Assembly (NCBI RefSeq): GCF_003732265.1
Contig: NZ_MOBK01000011.1
Coordinates: 186,001-250,000 of the forward strand
Origin: Pseudomonas brassicacearum
GTDB lineage: Bacteria; Pseudomonadota; Gammaproteobacteria; Pseudomonadales; Pseudomonadaceae
Direction: 5' to 3'
DNA: 64,000 bases
Shown here: positions 25,578-35,086 of the stretch, piece by piece
Layout: every line of letters begins with the position of its first letter
Position numbering within the stretch: position 1 is the stretch's first letter
The notes under the pieces: generated by a model
The model's input: only the letters and a program-made list of their open reading frames with translations
What the model was told of the DNA's origin: nothing
Databases searched by the model: none
Made by a program: the position numbers and the translations under genes

Positions 25578-26513
25578 TTGGAATTGAGACAACTGCGCTA
25601 TTTCGTAAAAATCATCGAGCTTGGCAGCCTGGGGCGTGCGGCACTTGAACTGGACGTTGGTGTGTCAGCCCTCAGTCAGCAAATCTCCAAGCTGGAAAGC
25701 GAGCTGTGCACCCGTCTGCTGAATCGAACCTCCACCGGCGTGACCCCCACTAGTGCCGGATTTGCGTTTTTACACCATGCCCAATTGACGCTACGCCAGG
25801 CGGAAAACGCAATTTTGGCCGCCCATCGCGGGCGAATGAGCGGTTATGTCAGCGTCGGCTTACCACCCACTACCGCGACGGTGCTCGCGTTGCCGTTGAT
25901 CAACGCTATGCGTGCGCGTTATCCGGACATACAACTGCATTTGGTGGAAATGCTTTCCGGCCACTTGGCGGCGCAGCTCAACGCACGGCAAATAGACTTG
26001 GCCATTCTGTTCCAGCTCGAAGGGGGTAAACGCTGGAGCGTGACGCCGCTGCTGGATGAAAAGCTGTTTGTCATTGCCTCGCCCAGCCTGCCTCAAGCGC
26101 CTTCTGGTGACAGCGTGCAGTTAGCCGACCTCGGCGGGCTGCCGCTGGTGATGCCCAGCGCGCAACATGGATTGCGCTCGACATTGATGAGCGCGTTTGA
26201 GCGGGTCGGGCTAACACCCAATGTCATTATGGAAGTCGACGGTCTCGCTGTTTTGATGAACGCCGTTCGGGCTGGTCATGCGGCAACGATACAACCGGGG
26301 GCGGCCGCTGCATTGAAAGACAGGTCCGGACTCTCAGTGATCAGGATTGCCGATCCCCATGTGGGCCGGCGTAATCTTCTGGCGACGCTGGCTGACGACG
26401 AACTTTCTCCGGCGGCGCTGGCAACGCGGTTGGTCATCGTCGATGTGGCGCGACAGTTGGTCGTCGACAAACAGTGGCCTGGAGCTACCTGGATAGAAGG
26501 GGTAGACGCGTAA
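25578..26513 (+). CDS. tcuR: LysR regulator of tricarballylate genes
   Basis: 311 residues. MELRQLRYFVKIIELGSLGRA begins the winged helix-turn-helix (to about residue 60); the effector domain starts near 90 (SVGLPPTTATVLALPL). It uses TTG as start; GGGGAG lies nine bases upstream. It is followed by tcuA, tcuB and tcuC in the same order and strand as in Salmonella, where TcuR activates the genes with tricarballylate. The assignment rests mainly on this synteny plus the good LysR match (Nac/CynR branch). Confidence 0.85.
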   Translation: MELRQLRYFVKIIELGSLGRAALELDVGVSALSQQISKLESELCTRLLNRTSTGVTPTSAGFAFLHHAQLTLRQAENAILAAHRGRMSGYVSVGLPPTTATVLALPLINAMRARYPDIQLHLVEMLSGHLAAQLNARQIDLAILFQLEGGKRWSVTPLLDEKLFVIASPSLPQAPSGDSVQLADLGGLPLVMPSAQHGLRSTLMSAFERVGLTPNVIMEVDGLAVLMNAVRAGHAATIQPGAAAALKDRSGLSVIRIADPHVGRRNLLATLADDELSPAALATRLVIVDVARQLVVDKQWPGATWIEGVDA

Positions 26514-26672
26514 TCCTCTTCAACCCAGGACATCTCCTGACGACAAAGTCTTTAGAAAAACTAAACGCCCCGCGTTAAACACAGCCTTTCGGCCACTGCT
26601 TCCCCACCCTATCGTTCTCCCCACTCGCAAGGAGCACTTCGGTCCCGCTTCCTTGCAAATCGAGGAGCGATA

Positions 26673-28127
26673 ATGATCGATGTCTTAATCATAGGGGGTG
26701 GCAACGCTGCCTTGTGCGCCGCTCTGATGGCGCGAGAAGCGGGTGCCAGCGTGATGCTGCTGGAAGCCTCTCCGAAAATCTGGCGCGGTGGCAACTCCCA
26801 ACACACCCGTAACTTGCGGTGCATGCACGACGAACCGCAGGACGTGCTGATCGATGCCTATCCGGAAGAAGAATACTGGCAAGATCTGCTGAAGGTCACC
26901 GGTGGCCTCACGGATGAAAAGCTCGCACGCATTGCCATTCGGGCATCGTCCTCTTGCCGCGATTGGATGCGTTCACACGGCGTGCATTTTCAGCCGCCGC
27001 TGTCCGGTGCGCTGCACGTGGCGCGGACCAATGCATTTTTTATGGGCGGCGGCAAAGCGCTGGTCAATGCGTATTTCCGCAGCGCCGAGCGCCTCGGTGT
27101 AAAAGTTCGCTACAGCACGCAAGTGACCGACATCGAGTTGGACGAGGGTAAATTTGTTGCCGCCCATGTGGGCGAACATGAGGTCGATGGTCAGCGTTTC
27201 GCTGCAGAACGCATTGAAGCCCGGGCCTGCGTGTTGGCGGCCGGCGGCTTCGAATCCAACCGTGAATGGCTGCGCGAAGCCTGGGGTCAGAACGATCGCG
27301 GTGAATGGCCATCGGACAATTTCCTGATCCGGGGCACCCGATTCAACACCGGGATTTTGCTACGGCGCATGCTCGATCTTGGCGCCGATGTGATCGGCGA
27401 TCCGACGCAAGCCCACATGGTCGCGATTGATGCCCGCGCGCCACTCTACGACGGCGGCATCTGCACCCGAATCGACTGCGTATCGCTGGGTGTGGTGGTC
27501 AATCGTGATGGCGAACGCTTCTACGACGAAGGTGAGGATTTCTGGCCAAAACGTTATGCAATCTGGGGGCGTCTGGTGGCCGGACAGCCCGGTCAGCAGG
27601 CGTATTCGATCATCGATCAACAAGCCATCGGCCGCTTCATGCCACCGGTCTTTCCCGGAACCACCGCCAATACTCTGCAAGACCTCGCCCGCCAGTTGAA
27701 GCTGCCTGAAGAAAAATTCGTCAAGACTGTCGAGGACTACAACAGCGCCTGCCGCGTTGGCACGTTCGATCACACGGCGTTGGACGACTGCCACACCCAA
27801 GGACTGACGCCCGCCAAAACCCATTGGGCGCGGCCATTGGTGAAACCACCTTTCTACGCCTACCCGCTTAAACCAGGTGTCACGTTCACCTACCTCGGCC
27901 TCGCCACCGACGAAACCGCTGCCGTGCATTTCAACGGCAAAGCGAGCCCCAACCTGTTCGTCGCGGGAGAAATGATGGCTGGCAATGTTCTGGGCAAGGG
28001 CTACACCGCCGGCATCGGCATGGCCATCGGAACCGCGTTTGGCCGCATCGCCGGTGTGCAAGCGGCCGCCTCGGTGGGCTTTGGCGTTTCATCTGCAACC
28101 ACGGAGTCTCGACATGCAACTGTTTGA
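26673..28127 (+). CDS. tcuA: FAD-dependent tricarballylate dehydrogenase TcuA
   Basis: 484 residues of the succinate dehydrogenase/fumarate reductase flavoprotein fold. The FAD-binding start is [20 protein letters not shown] and the closing FAD segment is [18 protein letters not shown]. In the known pathway TcuA oxidises tricarballylate to cis-aconitate, feeding the citric acid cycle. GAGGAGCGATA precedes the ATG. It overlaps tcuB by 14 bases, which couples their translation. It is cytosolic, perhaps on the membrane through TcuB. Confidence 0.92.
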   Translation: MIDVLIIGGGNAALCAALMAREAGASVMLLEASPKIWRGGNSQHTRNLRCMHDEPQDVLIDAYPEEEYWQDLLKVTGGLTDEKLARIAIRASSSCRDWMRSHGVHFQPPLSGALHVARTNAFFMGGGKALVNAYFRSAERLGVKVRYSTQVTDIELDEGKFVAAHVGEHEVDGQRFAAERIEARACVLAAGGFESNREWLREAWGQNDRGEWPSDNFLIRGTRFNTGILLRRMLDLGADVIGDPTQAHMVAIDARAPLYDGGICTRIDCVSLGVVVNRDGERFYDEGEDFWPKRYAIWGRLVAGQPGQQAYSIIDQQAIGRFMPPVFPGTTANTLQDLARQLKLPEEKFVKTVEDYNSACRVGTFDHTALDDCHTQGLTPAKTHWARPLVKPPFYAYPLKPGVTFTYLGLATDETAAVHFNGKASPNLFVAGEMMAGNVLGKGYTAGIGMAIGTAFGRIAGVQAAASVGFGVSSATTESRHATV

Positions 28128-29271
28128 TCCCCAAGCGTCGGGCGGCTTGATCCCGGTGTTGAATCTTGACGAAAGTGAAGTCCAGCGGCAGATGACCATC
28201 TGCAATGCCTGCCGATATTGCGAAGGCTTTTGCGCGGTATTTCCGGCGATGACCCGGCGCCTGGAATTCACTCAGGCCGACATCCATTACCTGGCGAACT
28301 TGTGCCATAACTGCGGCGCGTGCCTGCACGCGTGTCAGTACGCCGCCCCACATGAATTCGACGTCAACATACCCAAAGCCATGGCCAAAGTGCGCCTGGA
28401 TACTTACGCCGAATACGCCTGGCCGCAAGTGATGGGCAGGTTGTATCAGCGTAACGGCCTGACCCTGGCGCTGGCTTCCGGTGGGGGATTGGCCTTGTTT
28501 TTATGCCTGACCCTGATGCTCATGGGCAACCTGTTCACGGCCATTCCCGGAGGCAACTTCTACAAGATTTTCCCGCATAACACCCTGGCGCTGATGTTCG
28601 GCTCAGTGTTCGGCTTTGCGGTACTTGCCCTGACCCTGGGTGTACGGCGCTTCTGGCGCAACGTTTCACCGGCCGCAGCGCCACTGCAGCTGAAGACGTC
28701 CGCTGCATTGGAGGCTACGGCCAACGTCGCGAAGCTCAAATACCTGGACGGCGGCCATGGCGAAGGCTGCAACAACGCCGACGACCAATTCACCTTGTGG
28801 CGACGCCGATTCCACCACCTCACCTTCTACGGCTTCATGCTGTGCTTCGCCGCCACCGGTGTCGCCACGCTCTTTCACTATCTGCTGAAGTGGTCGGCGC
28901 CTTATCCGATCTTCAGCTTGCCGGTGATGTTGGGTATTGCCGGTGGCATCGGCCTGCTGATCGGCCCGGCGGGTCTTCTTTGGCTGAACCTGCGTCGTAA
29001 TCCTGCGCACGGTGATGAGAACCAAAAACCCATGGATCGCGGCTTCATCGCGCTGCTGTTTCTGGTCAGCGCAAGCGGCCTGGCGCTACTGGCTTTGCGT
29101 GAAACCAGTGCCTTGGGCTTGATGTTGGCTATCCATCTCGGCCTGGTCATGGCGTTTTTCCTGACCATGCCCTACAGCAAATTCGCCCATGGAATATTCC
29201 GCAGCGCAGCGCTGCTCAAACACGCCATCGAGAAGCGTCAACCCAACCCGATCAACGCCGGCAGCGACTGA
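28114..29271 (+). CDS. tcuB: Tricarballylate utilisation protein TcuB (4Fe-4S, membrane)
   Basis: 385 residues. Two cysteine clusters near the N-terminus ([11 protein letters not shown] and [11 protein letters not shown]) are typical ferredoxin-type 4Fe-4S sites. The C-terminal two thirds hold about six hydrophobic helices with His residues suited to heme. In the known system TcuB re-oxidises the FADH2 of TcuA and passes electrons to the quinone pool. The start at 28114 (MQLFDPQAS) has GGAG upstream and overlaps the tcuA end. The longer in-frame start is not needed. Confidence 0.9.
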   Translation: MQLFDPQASGGLIPVLNLDESEVQRQMTICNACRYCEGFCAVFPAMTRRLEFTQADIHYLANLCHNCGACLHACQYAAPHEFDVNIPKAMAKVRLDTYAEYAWPQVMGRLYQRNGLTLALASGGGLALFLCLTLMLMGNLFTAIPGGNFYKIFPHNTLALMFGSVFGFAVLALTLGVRRFWRNVSPAAAPLQLKTSAALEATANVAKLKYLDGGHGEGCNNADDQFTLWRRRFHHLTFYGFMLCFAATGVATLFHYLLKWSAPYPIFSLPVMLGIAGGIGLLIGPAGLLWLNLRRNPAHGDENQKPMDRGFIALLFLVSASGLALLALRETSALGLMLAIHLGLVMAFFLTMPYSKFAHGIFRSAALLKHAIEKRQPNPINAGSD

Positions 29272-29318
29272 CGGTTAAAGCACTCATTCCAAAAACAATA
29301 GTGAGCATAACGGTAGCC

Positions 29319-30620
29319 ATGATGAAAACAACAACGGCAACAACCCGAGCCAAGGGGTCCAAATTGGGCGCCATTTTGCGGGTCACCAGCGGTAACTTTC
29401 TCGAGCAGTTCGACTTCTTTCTGTTCGGGTTCTACGCGACCTACATCTCCCAGACTTTCTTTCCGGCCACCAGCGAGTTTGCCTCACTGATGATGACCTT
29501 CGCGGTGTTCGGCTCCGGATTCCTGATGCGTCCGTTAGGCGCCATTGTGCTGGGGGCGTACATCGACAAGGTGGGTCGTCGCAAGGGGTTGATCGTGACG
29601 CTGTCGATCATGGCCGCCGGAACCGTGTTGATCGCCCTGGTGCCGGGTTACGCCACCATCGGCGTGGCGGCACCCATTCTGGTGTTGTTGGGCAGGCTGC
29701 TACAGGGCTTCTCCGCCGGCGCGGAAATGGGCGGTGTTTCCGTGTATCTGGCGGAAATTTCCACCCCCGGCCACACCGGTTTCTACACCAGTTGGCAATC
29801 GGCCAGCCAACAGGTGGCGATTGTCGTCGCAGCCGCGTTGGGCTACACGATCAATGCCACGATGCAAGCCGCTGAAATCGCCGATTGGGGATGGCGTATT
29901 CCGTTCTTCATTGGCTGCGTGATCATCCCGTTCATTTTCATTATTCGCCGTTCACTGGAAGAAACCGCTGCCTTCACGGCTCGCAGCCATCGTCCAACAA
30001 CTCGCGAAGTTTTTCGCTCGATGCGTGACAACTGGCGAACCGTACTGGCAGGCGGTTTGCTGGCGTCCATGACCACCACCACGTTCTACCTGATTACGGT
30101 TTACACACCAACGTTTGGCAGGACAGTCCTGAACCTGAGCACCACCGACAGCCTGGTGGTCACACTGCTGGTCGGCATCAGCAACTTTATCTGGCTGCCT
30201 ATCGGCGGCGCCCTCTCAGACCGCATTGGCCGTCGGCCACTGTTGCTGGCGATATCGTTGCTGTGCATCTTCACTGCTTATCCCGCCATGCACTGGCTGG
30301 CAGAGGCGGCGAGTTTCGAACGACTGCTCGCTGTTCTGCTGTACTTTTCATTCTTCTTTGGCATTTATAACGGCGCCATGGTCGCGGCACTGACCGAAGT
30401 CATGCCACAGAACGTGCGGGTAGTCGGGTTTTCACTGGCCTTTAGTTTGGCCACCGCGGTGTTTGGCGGTTTTACCCCGGCAATCTCGACGCTGCTGGTC
30501 CAGGCTACGGGCGACAAGGCATCACCTGCCTACTGGCTGATGTTCGCGGCGGTGTGCGGGTTCACGGCGACGACAATTCTGTATCGTCGGCAAAAAGCGT
30601 TGGCAGTCAGAACCGTTTAG
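29319..30620 (+). CDS. tcuC: Tricarballylate/citrate proton symporter TcuC (MFS)
   Basis: About 433 residues with 12 hydrophobic helices of the MHS (metabolite:H+ symporter) branch of MFS. Marks are [18 protein letters not shown] at the first helix and [12 protein letters not shown] in the loop 2-3 motif. TcuC-type proteins import tricarballylate or citrate through the inner membrane. The start can be ATG 29319 or 29322 (MMKTTT); GTG 29301 is a further in-frame option. It begins 47 bases after tcuB in the same operon. Confidence 0.9.
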   Translation: MMKTTTATTRAKGSKLGAILRVTSGNFLEQFDFFLFGFYATYISQTFFPATSEFASLMMTFAVFGSGFLMRPLGAIVLGAYIDKVGRRKGLIVTLSIMAAGTVLIALVPGYATIGVAAPILVLLGRLLQGFSAGAEMGGVSVYLAEISTPGHTGFYTSWQSASQQVAIVVAAALGYTINATMQAAEIADWGWRIPFFIGCVIIPFIFIIRRSLEETAAFTARSHRPTTREVFRSMRDNWRTVLAGGLLASMTTTTFYLITVYTPTFGRTVLNLSTTDSLVVTLLVGISNFIWLPIGGALSDRIGRRPLLLAISLLCIFTAYPAMHWLAEAASFERLLAVLLYFSFFFGIYNGAMVAALTEVMPQNVRVVGFSLAFSLATAVFGGFTPAISTLLVQATGDKASPAYWLMFAAVCGFTATTILYRRQKALAVRTV

Positions 30621-30707
30621 TTCCTCGATGACCGACGCTTTTCAGGCGTCGGTCCACGACGGAAAACTTCTTCAGGCTTCGGCATTTACCCACGCTAACG
30701 GCGCTGC

Positions 30708-31022
30708 TCAAACCATCTGTCCGCCAGCAGAAAAAGCGGCGCCTTCAATATGATAAACCGTCGGTTCTTCCGAAAAATATTCCTCCAGGCCCAGCATGAA
30801 CAGCCGATGGTCTTCACTCTCCTCGAAGCCTGGCGTGTGATCCTCGAGTGAAGCCCAACGCACGATCAGGTTGAATCGCTCGGGGGTTTCAATCCCTTGC
30901 GCGAGCAAGTGGCCGCCGTAACCTTTTGCGCGGGTGAGCAAAGGAGCGACCTCGGCAAATGCTTGCCTGAATTGTTCAGTGCGTTCTTTGTAAACGGGGA
31001 GCAAAGCGATTTCATAAATCAT
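30708..31022 (-). CDS. Antibiotic-biosynthesis monooxygenase (ABM)-like protein
   Basis: 104 residues forming a ferredoxin-like alpha+beta domain: MIYEIALLPVYKERTEQFRQ, KGYGGHLLAQGIETPERFNL and LEDHTPGFEESEDHRLFM. Such small dimeric proteins act as quinol or cofactor-free monooxygenases or as heme/quinone handling enzymes. The start at 31022 gives the normal domain start. It lies 43 bases downstream of the quinone-oxidoreductase-like gene on the same strand, so both belong to one ArsR-controlled unit, and a quinone-related function is plausible. Confidence 0.8.
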   Translation of the reverse strand: MIYEIALLPVYKERTEQFRQAFAEVAPLLTRAKGYGGHLLAQGIETPERFNLIVRWASLEDHTPGFEESEDHRLFMLGLEEYFSEEPTVYHIEGAAFSAGGQMV

Positions 31023-31065
31023 GACGTGCCTCTGATATGACCTGAACGGATAAAAAAGCACGCGC

Positions 31066-32040
31066 TTACGGGATGAGCGAGGGCTCGACCGCAATCACGA
31101 TTTTTCCTTGAAGGCCGTTGTTGCGACTCTCCAACCGGGCATGGGCGAGTCCAATGTCGGCAAGCGAATAGACGGCGCCAACGTGTGGCCGCAACTGACC
31201 GCGCGCGACCAATGCGCTCAGCTCATCAAGCTTGCCGCGGTTCTGTCGGGTGAACACGAAGTGATAACTGGCGTTCTTGCCCCAGGCCTGAACGACGTTT
31301 TGTGGCTGAGCAATGTCCACGATCGAGACCACGCGGCCCAGTTGTGCAAGCACGTCGGGGCTGCGCGACAGGGTGTTGCCGCCGATGGTGTCGAACACCA
31401 CATCGACGCCGCGACCACCCGTTTCCCGGAGGATGGTGTCGACGTAATCGTCTTTTTCGTAGTCGATGACCCCATCGGCGCCCATGCTTTTTGCGAACTC
31501 AACGTTCGCCTCGCGCACGGTCGTGTACACCCTTGCACCCATGGCCTTTGCCAACTGGATCGCCACATGACCGACGCCCCCCGCGCCGCCGTGTATGAGG
31601 ATGCTCTCCCCCACCCTTAGCGCGGCACGCACGACCAGTGCTTCCCACGCCGTCCCGCCCACCAGGGTCAGGCTCGCCGCCTCAAGATGGCTCAGTGAAG
31701 GCGGCTTCTTCCCGATAATGCTTTCAGCCGCAACGTGGTACTCGGCATAGCTTCCTGGCCCGTCAAATATTTGCGGGGTGTACCAGACTTCATCTCCCGG
31801 AACGAAGGCTGTCACCCCCTGCCCCACTGCTTCGACAACGCCCGATACGTCGTGCCCGGTGATGGCCGGCAGTGGCACCAGGTCGGAATAGTCGCCACGT
31901 CGAACCTGATAATCCAGGGGGTTGATGGAGGTTGCGTGCACCCGCACCAGGACTTGTCCGGCACCCGGTACTGGCTTGGGCACGTCGCAGAGTTCAAACG
32001 ATTCCGGGCCGCCAAATGAGTCAAGCAACATCGCTTTCAT
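31066..32040 (-). CDS. Zinc-free MDR oxidoreductase (quinone oxidoreductase-like)
   Basis: 324 residues of the medium-chain dehydrogenase fold. [21 protein letters not shown] is a typical start; the Rossmann motif is [23 protein letters not shown]. The structural and catalytic zinc cysteines of alcohol dehydrogenases are absent, as in NADPH:quinone reductases and enone reductases. It works in the cytosol with NADPH. Directly before its start lies a perfect 20-bp operator (32069-32088) that repeats in front of the adjacent arsR gene, so it is probably repressed by that ArsR protein. Confidence 0.85.
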   Translation of the reverse strand: MKAMLLDSFGGPESFELCDVPKPVPGAGQVLVRVHATSINPLDYQVRRGDYSDLVPLPAITGHDVSGVVEAVGQGVTAFVPGDEVWYTPQIFDGPGSYAEYHVAAESIIGKKPPSLSHLEAASLTLVGGTAWEALVVRAALRVGESILIHGGAGGVGHVAIQLAKAMGARVYTTVREANVEFAKSMGADGVIDYEKDDYVDTILRETGGRGVDVVFDTIGGNTLSRSPDVLAQLGRVVSIVDIAQPQNVVQAWGKNASYHFVFTRQNRGKLDELSALVARGQLRPHVGAVYSLADIGLAHARLESRNNGLQGKIVIAVEPSLIP

Positions 32041-32068
32041 GGAAAAATCCTCGTATCGACAAAAAGGG

Positions 32069-32088
32069 ATATCGAGATATCTCGATAT
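32069..32088. promoter_or_regulatory. 20-bp perfect palindrome, ArsR operator copy 1
   Basis: ATATCGA-GATATC-TCGATAT is a perfect palindrome 28 bases before the quinone-oxidoreductase ATG, in the gap after arsR. The identical arms with the same 6-base spacing recur in front of arsR. This two-site layout is that of an autorepressed ArsR regulon. Confidence 0.8.
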
Positions 32089-32104
32089 ATTGTGGTAAAA
32101 AAAA

Positions 32105-32407
32105 CTACAGATCCTTCCCTATGATCTCGGCAAGCGCACTGATGGTTGCTTCGTTGCGCTTGTAGTAGGTCCACTGACCAATGCGCCTGACTTCAACCAG
32201 GCCCACCCGTTGCAGCGTTGCAAGGTAACCGGACACCGTTGACTGCGACAGCCCGATACCTTCTTGAATACTGCTGACGCAAACCCCCACCGTGAGAACG
32301 TCTCCTTCATCCTGCGGAGGGAAGTTCTTAACGGGATCCTTCAAGCCTTTCAGGATTTCAAGACGTGTAGGGTTTGAGAGGGCTTTGAATATTTCGAGTA
32401 GGTCCAT
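32105..32407 (-). CDS. ArsR-family transcriptional regulator
   Basis: 100 residues, a typical small ArsR/SmtB winged helix: [20 protein letters not shown], then [20 protein letters not shown] as recognition helix and a wing at [10 protein letters not shown]. No CxC or His-rich metal site is seen; one Cys (GVCVSS) occurs, so it may sense thiol-reactive quinones or aldehydes rather than metals. It is transcribed toward the quinone oxidoreductase and ABM genes. Two matching palindromes, one before each gene, are its likely targets. Confidence 0.87.
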   Translation of the reverse strand: MDLLEIFKALSNPTRLEILKGLKDPVKNFPPQDEGDVLTVGVCVSSIQEGIGLSQSTVSGYLATLQRVGLVEVRRIGQWTYYKRNEATISALAEIIGKDL

Positions 32408-32416
32408 GAGCAGAGG

Positions 32417-32436
32417 ATATCGAGATTTATCGATAT
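32417..32436. promoter_or_regulatory. 20-bp inverted repeat, ArsR operator copy 2
   Basis: ATATCGA-GATTTA-TCGATAT begins 10 bases upstream of the arsR start. Both 7-base arms equal those of copy 1 at 32069, only the 6-base centre differs. It supports autorepression by ArsR. Confidence 0.8.
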
Positions 32437-32576
32437 GTCAATACAAGTGATCCTTGGCGGATGTGAACAGCGTCGCCCTTCAGCCCGCGCAGCGTATTGC
32501 CCATGCGTAGGCTATGGTTCAAGCGGACGCGTTTCCTGACGTCCGTGAATGGCAAAAACAAAAAAAAGGATAGGTT

Positions 32577-33821
32577 ATGCACTCATCCGCTGTTTCTCGT
32601 CCGGCTGCGCCTGGTCGCTCGCTGCTTCTCTCGCTGGGTGTGCTCGCTGCGGGTATAACCTCGGGCGCATGGGCTGACGATTATCCCCACGCCCATGAAC
32701 CGATTGGCACCGTGGAGCAGATCTATGACGGCGCCATGCTCCCCGATCTGGCGGTCAGTACCTACCGGAACATAGACCGGCTGTTCCCTACCCACAGGAT
32801 CAAAGCCGGCGATCACCCGTATGCGCTGCCGAAATCGGACAAACAATTGCCCAATGTTCACTTCACTGTCGGGGACAAAAAGTACGACCTGTATGACGTC
32901 ATCGCACTGGACAGCATTACGGCGATGCTCGTGCTCAAGGACGGCAAGATCGTGTTCGAGACCTACCAGCGTGGCAACACCGAGAAAACCCGATGGATGT
33001 CGATGTCGATGGCCAAGTCCATCACCTCCACGCTGGCGGCTGCGGCGATCAAAGACGGCCTTATCAAAGGCCTCGATGCGCAAGTGGTGGATTACGTTCC
33101 CGAGCTCAAGGGCAGCGCCTATGAGGGTGTGACAGTGCGCAACGTGCTGATGATGTCTTCGGGCGTGAAGTGGAACGAGACCTACACCGATCCGGCGTCT
33201 GATCGTCGCGCGCTACTCAAGGCGCAAATATCGCAGAAACCGCATTCGGCCATGGCGTTGATGGCCAGTTTGCCGCGAGCGGCGGAGCCCGGCACGGTCA
33301 ACAATTACAGCACTGGCGAAACGCAGGTACTCGGCGAGATCGTTCGTGGCGCTGTGAAGATGCCACTGGCCGACTATCTATCGCAGAAGATCTGGCAGCC
33401 GTTCGGTATGGAGAGTGATGCCCGATGGTGGCTCGATTCGCCTGACGGCGTGGAAATCGGTGGCAGCGGTATCAGCGCCACGTTGCGCGATTATGGACGC
33501 TTCGGGCTGTTTTTCATGAACGGCGGCAAGATCAATGGCACGTCGATTTTGCCCGAGGGCTGGATCAAGGAGGCGACGCTGCCCACCGCCCTCAAAGGCG
33601 GCAAGTCCCTGGACTACGGCTACATGTGGTGGACGGCGTGGACCGAGCCTTCGGTGAAAGACGGCGCTTATTCGGCGGTCGGTATCCAGGGCCAGAACAT
33701 CTACGTCAATCCCGCCAATAACGTAGTGATTGTCACCTTCGGTGCCCAGCCCAAGCCGGTTGATAAAGAGCCGATCGACCCGATGGTGTTCTTCGATGCC
33801 GTGGTAGCCGCGTTGAAGTAA
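32577..33821 (+). CDS. Periplasmic serine hydrolase (class C beta-lactamase fold)
   Basis: 414 residues. The signal peptide is LLLSLGVLAAGITSGAWA-DD. The catalytic SxxK is Ser144-Met-Ala-Lys147 (MSMAKSIT), and the second motif Tyr244 lies in NNYSTGE. This group includes 6-aminohexanoate-dimer hydrolases, esterases and DD-peptidase relatives, so beta-lactam hydrolysis is not implied. It is exported. It begins after a run ending AAAAAGGATAGGTT and lies divergent from arsR. A strong hairpin terminator follows. The physiological substrate is unknown. Confidence 0.82.
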   Translation: MHSSAVSRPAAPGRSLLLSLGVLAAGITSGAWADDYPHAHEPIGTVEQIYDGAMLPDLAVSTYRNIDRLFPTHRIKAGDHPYALPKSDKQLPNVHFTVGDKKYDLYDVIALDSITAMLVLKDGKIVFETYQRGNTEKTRWMSMSMAKSITSTLAAAAIKDGLIKGLDAQVVDYVPELKGSAYEGVTVRNVLMMSSGVKWNETYTDPASDRRALLKAQISQKPHSAMALMASLPRAAEPGTVNNYSTGETQVLGEIVRGAVKMPLADYLSQKIWQPFGMESDARWWLDSPDGVEIGGSGISATLRDYGRFGLFFMNGGKINGTSILPEGWIKEATLPTALKGGKSLDYGYMWWTAWTEPSVKDGAYSAVGIQGQNIYVNPANNVVIVTFGAQPKPVDKEPIDPMVFFDAVVAALK

Positions 33822-33867
33822 CTGTGCGCGCCGGATGACATTAATCTCATCCAGAGCAATGACCATG

Positions 33868-33898
33868 AAAAAGCCCGGCTGATCAGACCGGGCTTTTT
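33868..33898. terminator. Bidirectional terminator
   Basis: AAAAAGCCCGG-CTGATCAGA-CCGGGCTTTTT: an 11-bp perfect stem with A run on one side and T run on the other. It serves both the serine hydrolase (plus strand) and the repeat protein (minus strand), which converge here. Confidence 0.9.
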
Positions 33899-33922
33899 GG
33901 GGATTGCGGTGACGCGATTTGT

Positions 33923-34246
33923 TTATGCGGCGCGGCTTTCGATCAGGCGATCCGAGCCACCTTCGGCAACGCGTTTCTCGATCAGACGGTCCGAGCCACC
34001 TTCGGCAACACGTTTCTCGATCAGACGATCCGAGCCACCTTCAGCTACACGTTTTTCGATCAAACGATCCGAGCCACCTTCGGCCACCCGTTTTTCGATC
34101 AAACGATCCGAACCACCTTCAGCAACACGACTTTCAATCAGACGATCCGAGCCGCCTTCAGCCACAACCGGGTGAGTCGAGGTAGAGGCATAAGCGTTAA
34201 CTGCAAAAACCGAGAAAGCGATGCTGAGGATGGTTTGGCGTTTCAT
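33923..34246 (-). CDS. Secreted 13-residue tandem-repeat protein
   Basis: 107 residues. A signal peptide (MKRQTILSIAFSVFAVNAYA) is followed by STSTHPV and six perfect or near-perfect copies of VAEGGSDRLIEKR (four with KR, two with SR), ending in AA. The 39-base DNA units differ at wobble positions, so selection on the protein is likely. GGAG precedes the ATG. I remember related small Pseudomonas proteins, sometimes labelled phage infection protein, but no function is proven. The repeat is hydrophilic and charged and could be exported to the periplasm or cell surface, or cut into repeated peptides. Confidence 0.8.
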   Translation of the reverse strand: MKRQTILSIAFSVFAVNAYASTSTHPVVAEGGSDRLIESRVAEGGSDRLIEKRVAEGGSDRLIEKRVAEGGSDRLIEKRVAEGGSDRLIEKRVAEGGSDRLIESRAA

Positions 34247-34591
34247 GATCGTGTGCTCCGGGGGTGTTGTTGGTTGGTGTGGAGCAGATGTTACGCCGCG
34301 GATTTTTTAAGAGAACTTCATTGACGTGATGGTGACCATCGACGGCATTGATAGGGCAAGCTGCCTACCTTTGGTAAGCGTGATGTTGGGGGGGCAGCCT
34401 TCACAACCGGCATGTGACCGCGCATTGATTACATTGCGTATCAACTGTAATGCGCGACAACGCCATTCTCATTGTCGCCAGTGACAAATACAGTAAGCCG
34501 CACGCGACTCGCCACGATTTTGCCCACCGGATGTACTCGGCGGCATAGGCGACGATCTCAATGTGTTTACTGCGTAAATAAGGTGCCTTTC
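34247..34591. other. Intergenic region with hairpin
   Basis: 345 bases between two divergent genes. It contains a 7-bp inverted repeat GCGACAA/TTGTCGC (34454-34478) and several AT-rich stretches, which can supply both promoters. No gene, tRNA or REP doublet is seen. Confidence 0.4.
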
Positions 34592-35086
34592 ATGATTCGG
34601 AGCATTATGAACACTGCGGGTCTGGCCGCACTTCTTGTCGCCAGCGCAGCACTGCCGTTCGCCCAAGCCCAACCATTGCCACTCGATAAAGTCGGTGCTT
34701 TGCACAATGAAGACGTGGAGTGGCGCAGCTTTCCAGCGTTCCCGAAGGAAGTGAAGCTGGCTGTATTGGCCGGCGACCCGAGTAAGCCAGCACCCTATGT
34801 GGTGAGAGTCAAAGTGCCGAATGGCACAAAATTAATGCCCCATACCCATCCTGAGGATCGTATCTACACCGTCATGTCTGGTGTTTTCTACATTGGCTTC
34901 GGCACCGTTTTCGATCCGGCCAAGCTGGTGGCTTATGGGCCAGGCAGCGTAGTGATACTTCCGGCCAATACGCCACACTTTCACTGGGCTAAATCAGGCG
35001 AGTACATCTCACAGGTTTACGGAACGGGTCCGCTAGGCCTTGAGTATGTTGATAGCCAGGATGATCCTCGTAAGGCTGCAAAGTAG
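34592..35086 (+). CDS. Secreted cupin-domain protein
   Basis: 164 residues. The signal peptide is AGLAALLVASAALPFAQA, then one cupin barrel (LMPHTHPEDRIYTVMSGVFYIGFG and LPANTPHFHWAKSG) with a normal His/Glu ligand set. The ATG at 34592 has AGGTG upstream; 34607 is an alternative. The neighbouring genes give no function. It resembles the small secreted cupins at 14773 and 20517 but is more divergent. Confidence 0.78.
   Translation: MIRSIMNTAGLAALLVASAALPFAQAQPLPLDKVGALHNEDVEWRSFPAFPKEVKLAVLAGDPSKPAPYVVRVKVPNGTKLMPHTHPEDRIYTVMSGVFYIGFGTVFDPAKLVAYGPGSVVILPANTPHFHWAKSGEYISQVYGTGPLGLEYVDSQDDPRKAAK

Noticed and set aside
30708-31094. Longer start (31094) for the ABM-like gene
   Set aside because: The first 24 codons overlap the end of the quinone oxidoreductase gene and the ABM domain begins at Met 31022.
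33940-34170. Possible CRISPR array because of regular 39-base repeats
   Set aside because: Units are directly adjacent without unique spacers and keep one open frame; no cas genes nearby.
33897-34185. Plus-strand frames with tandem repeats (FSIRRSEPPSATR type) opposite the repeat protein
   Set aside because: They are antisense shadows of the 39-base repeats; only the minus frame has a signal peptide, ribosome site and third-position variation.
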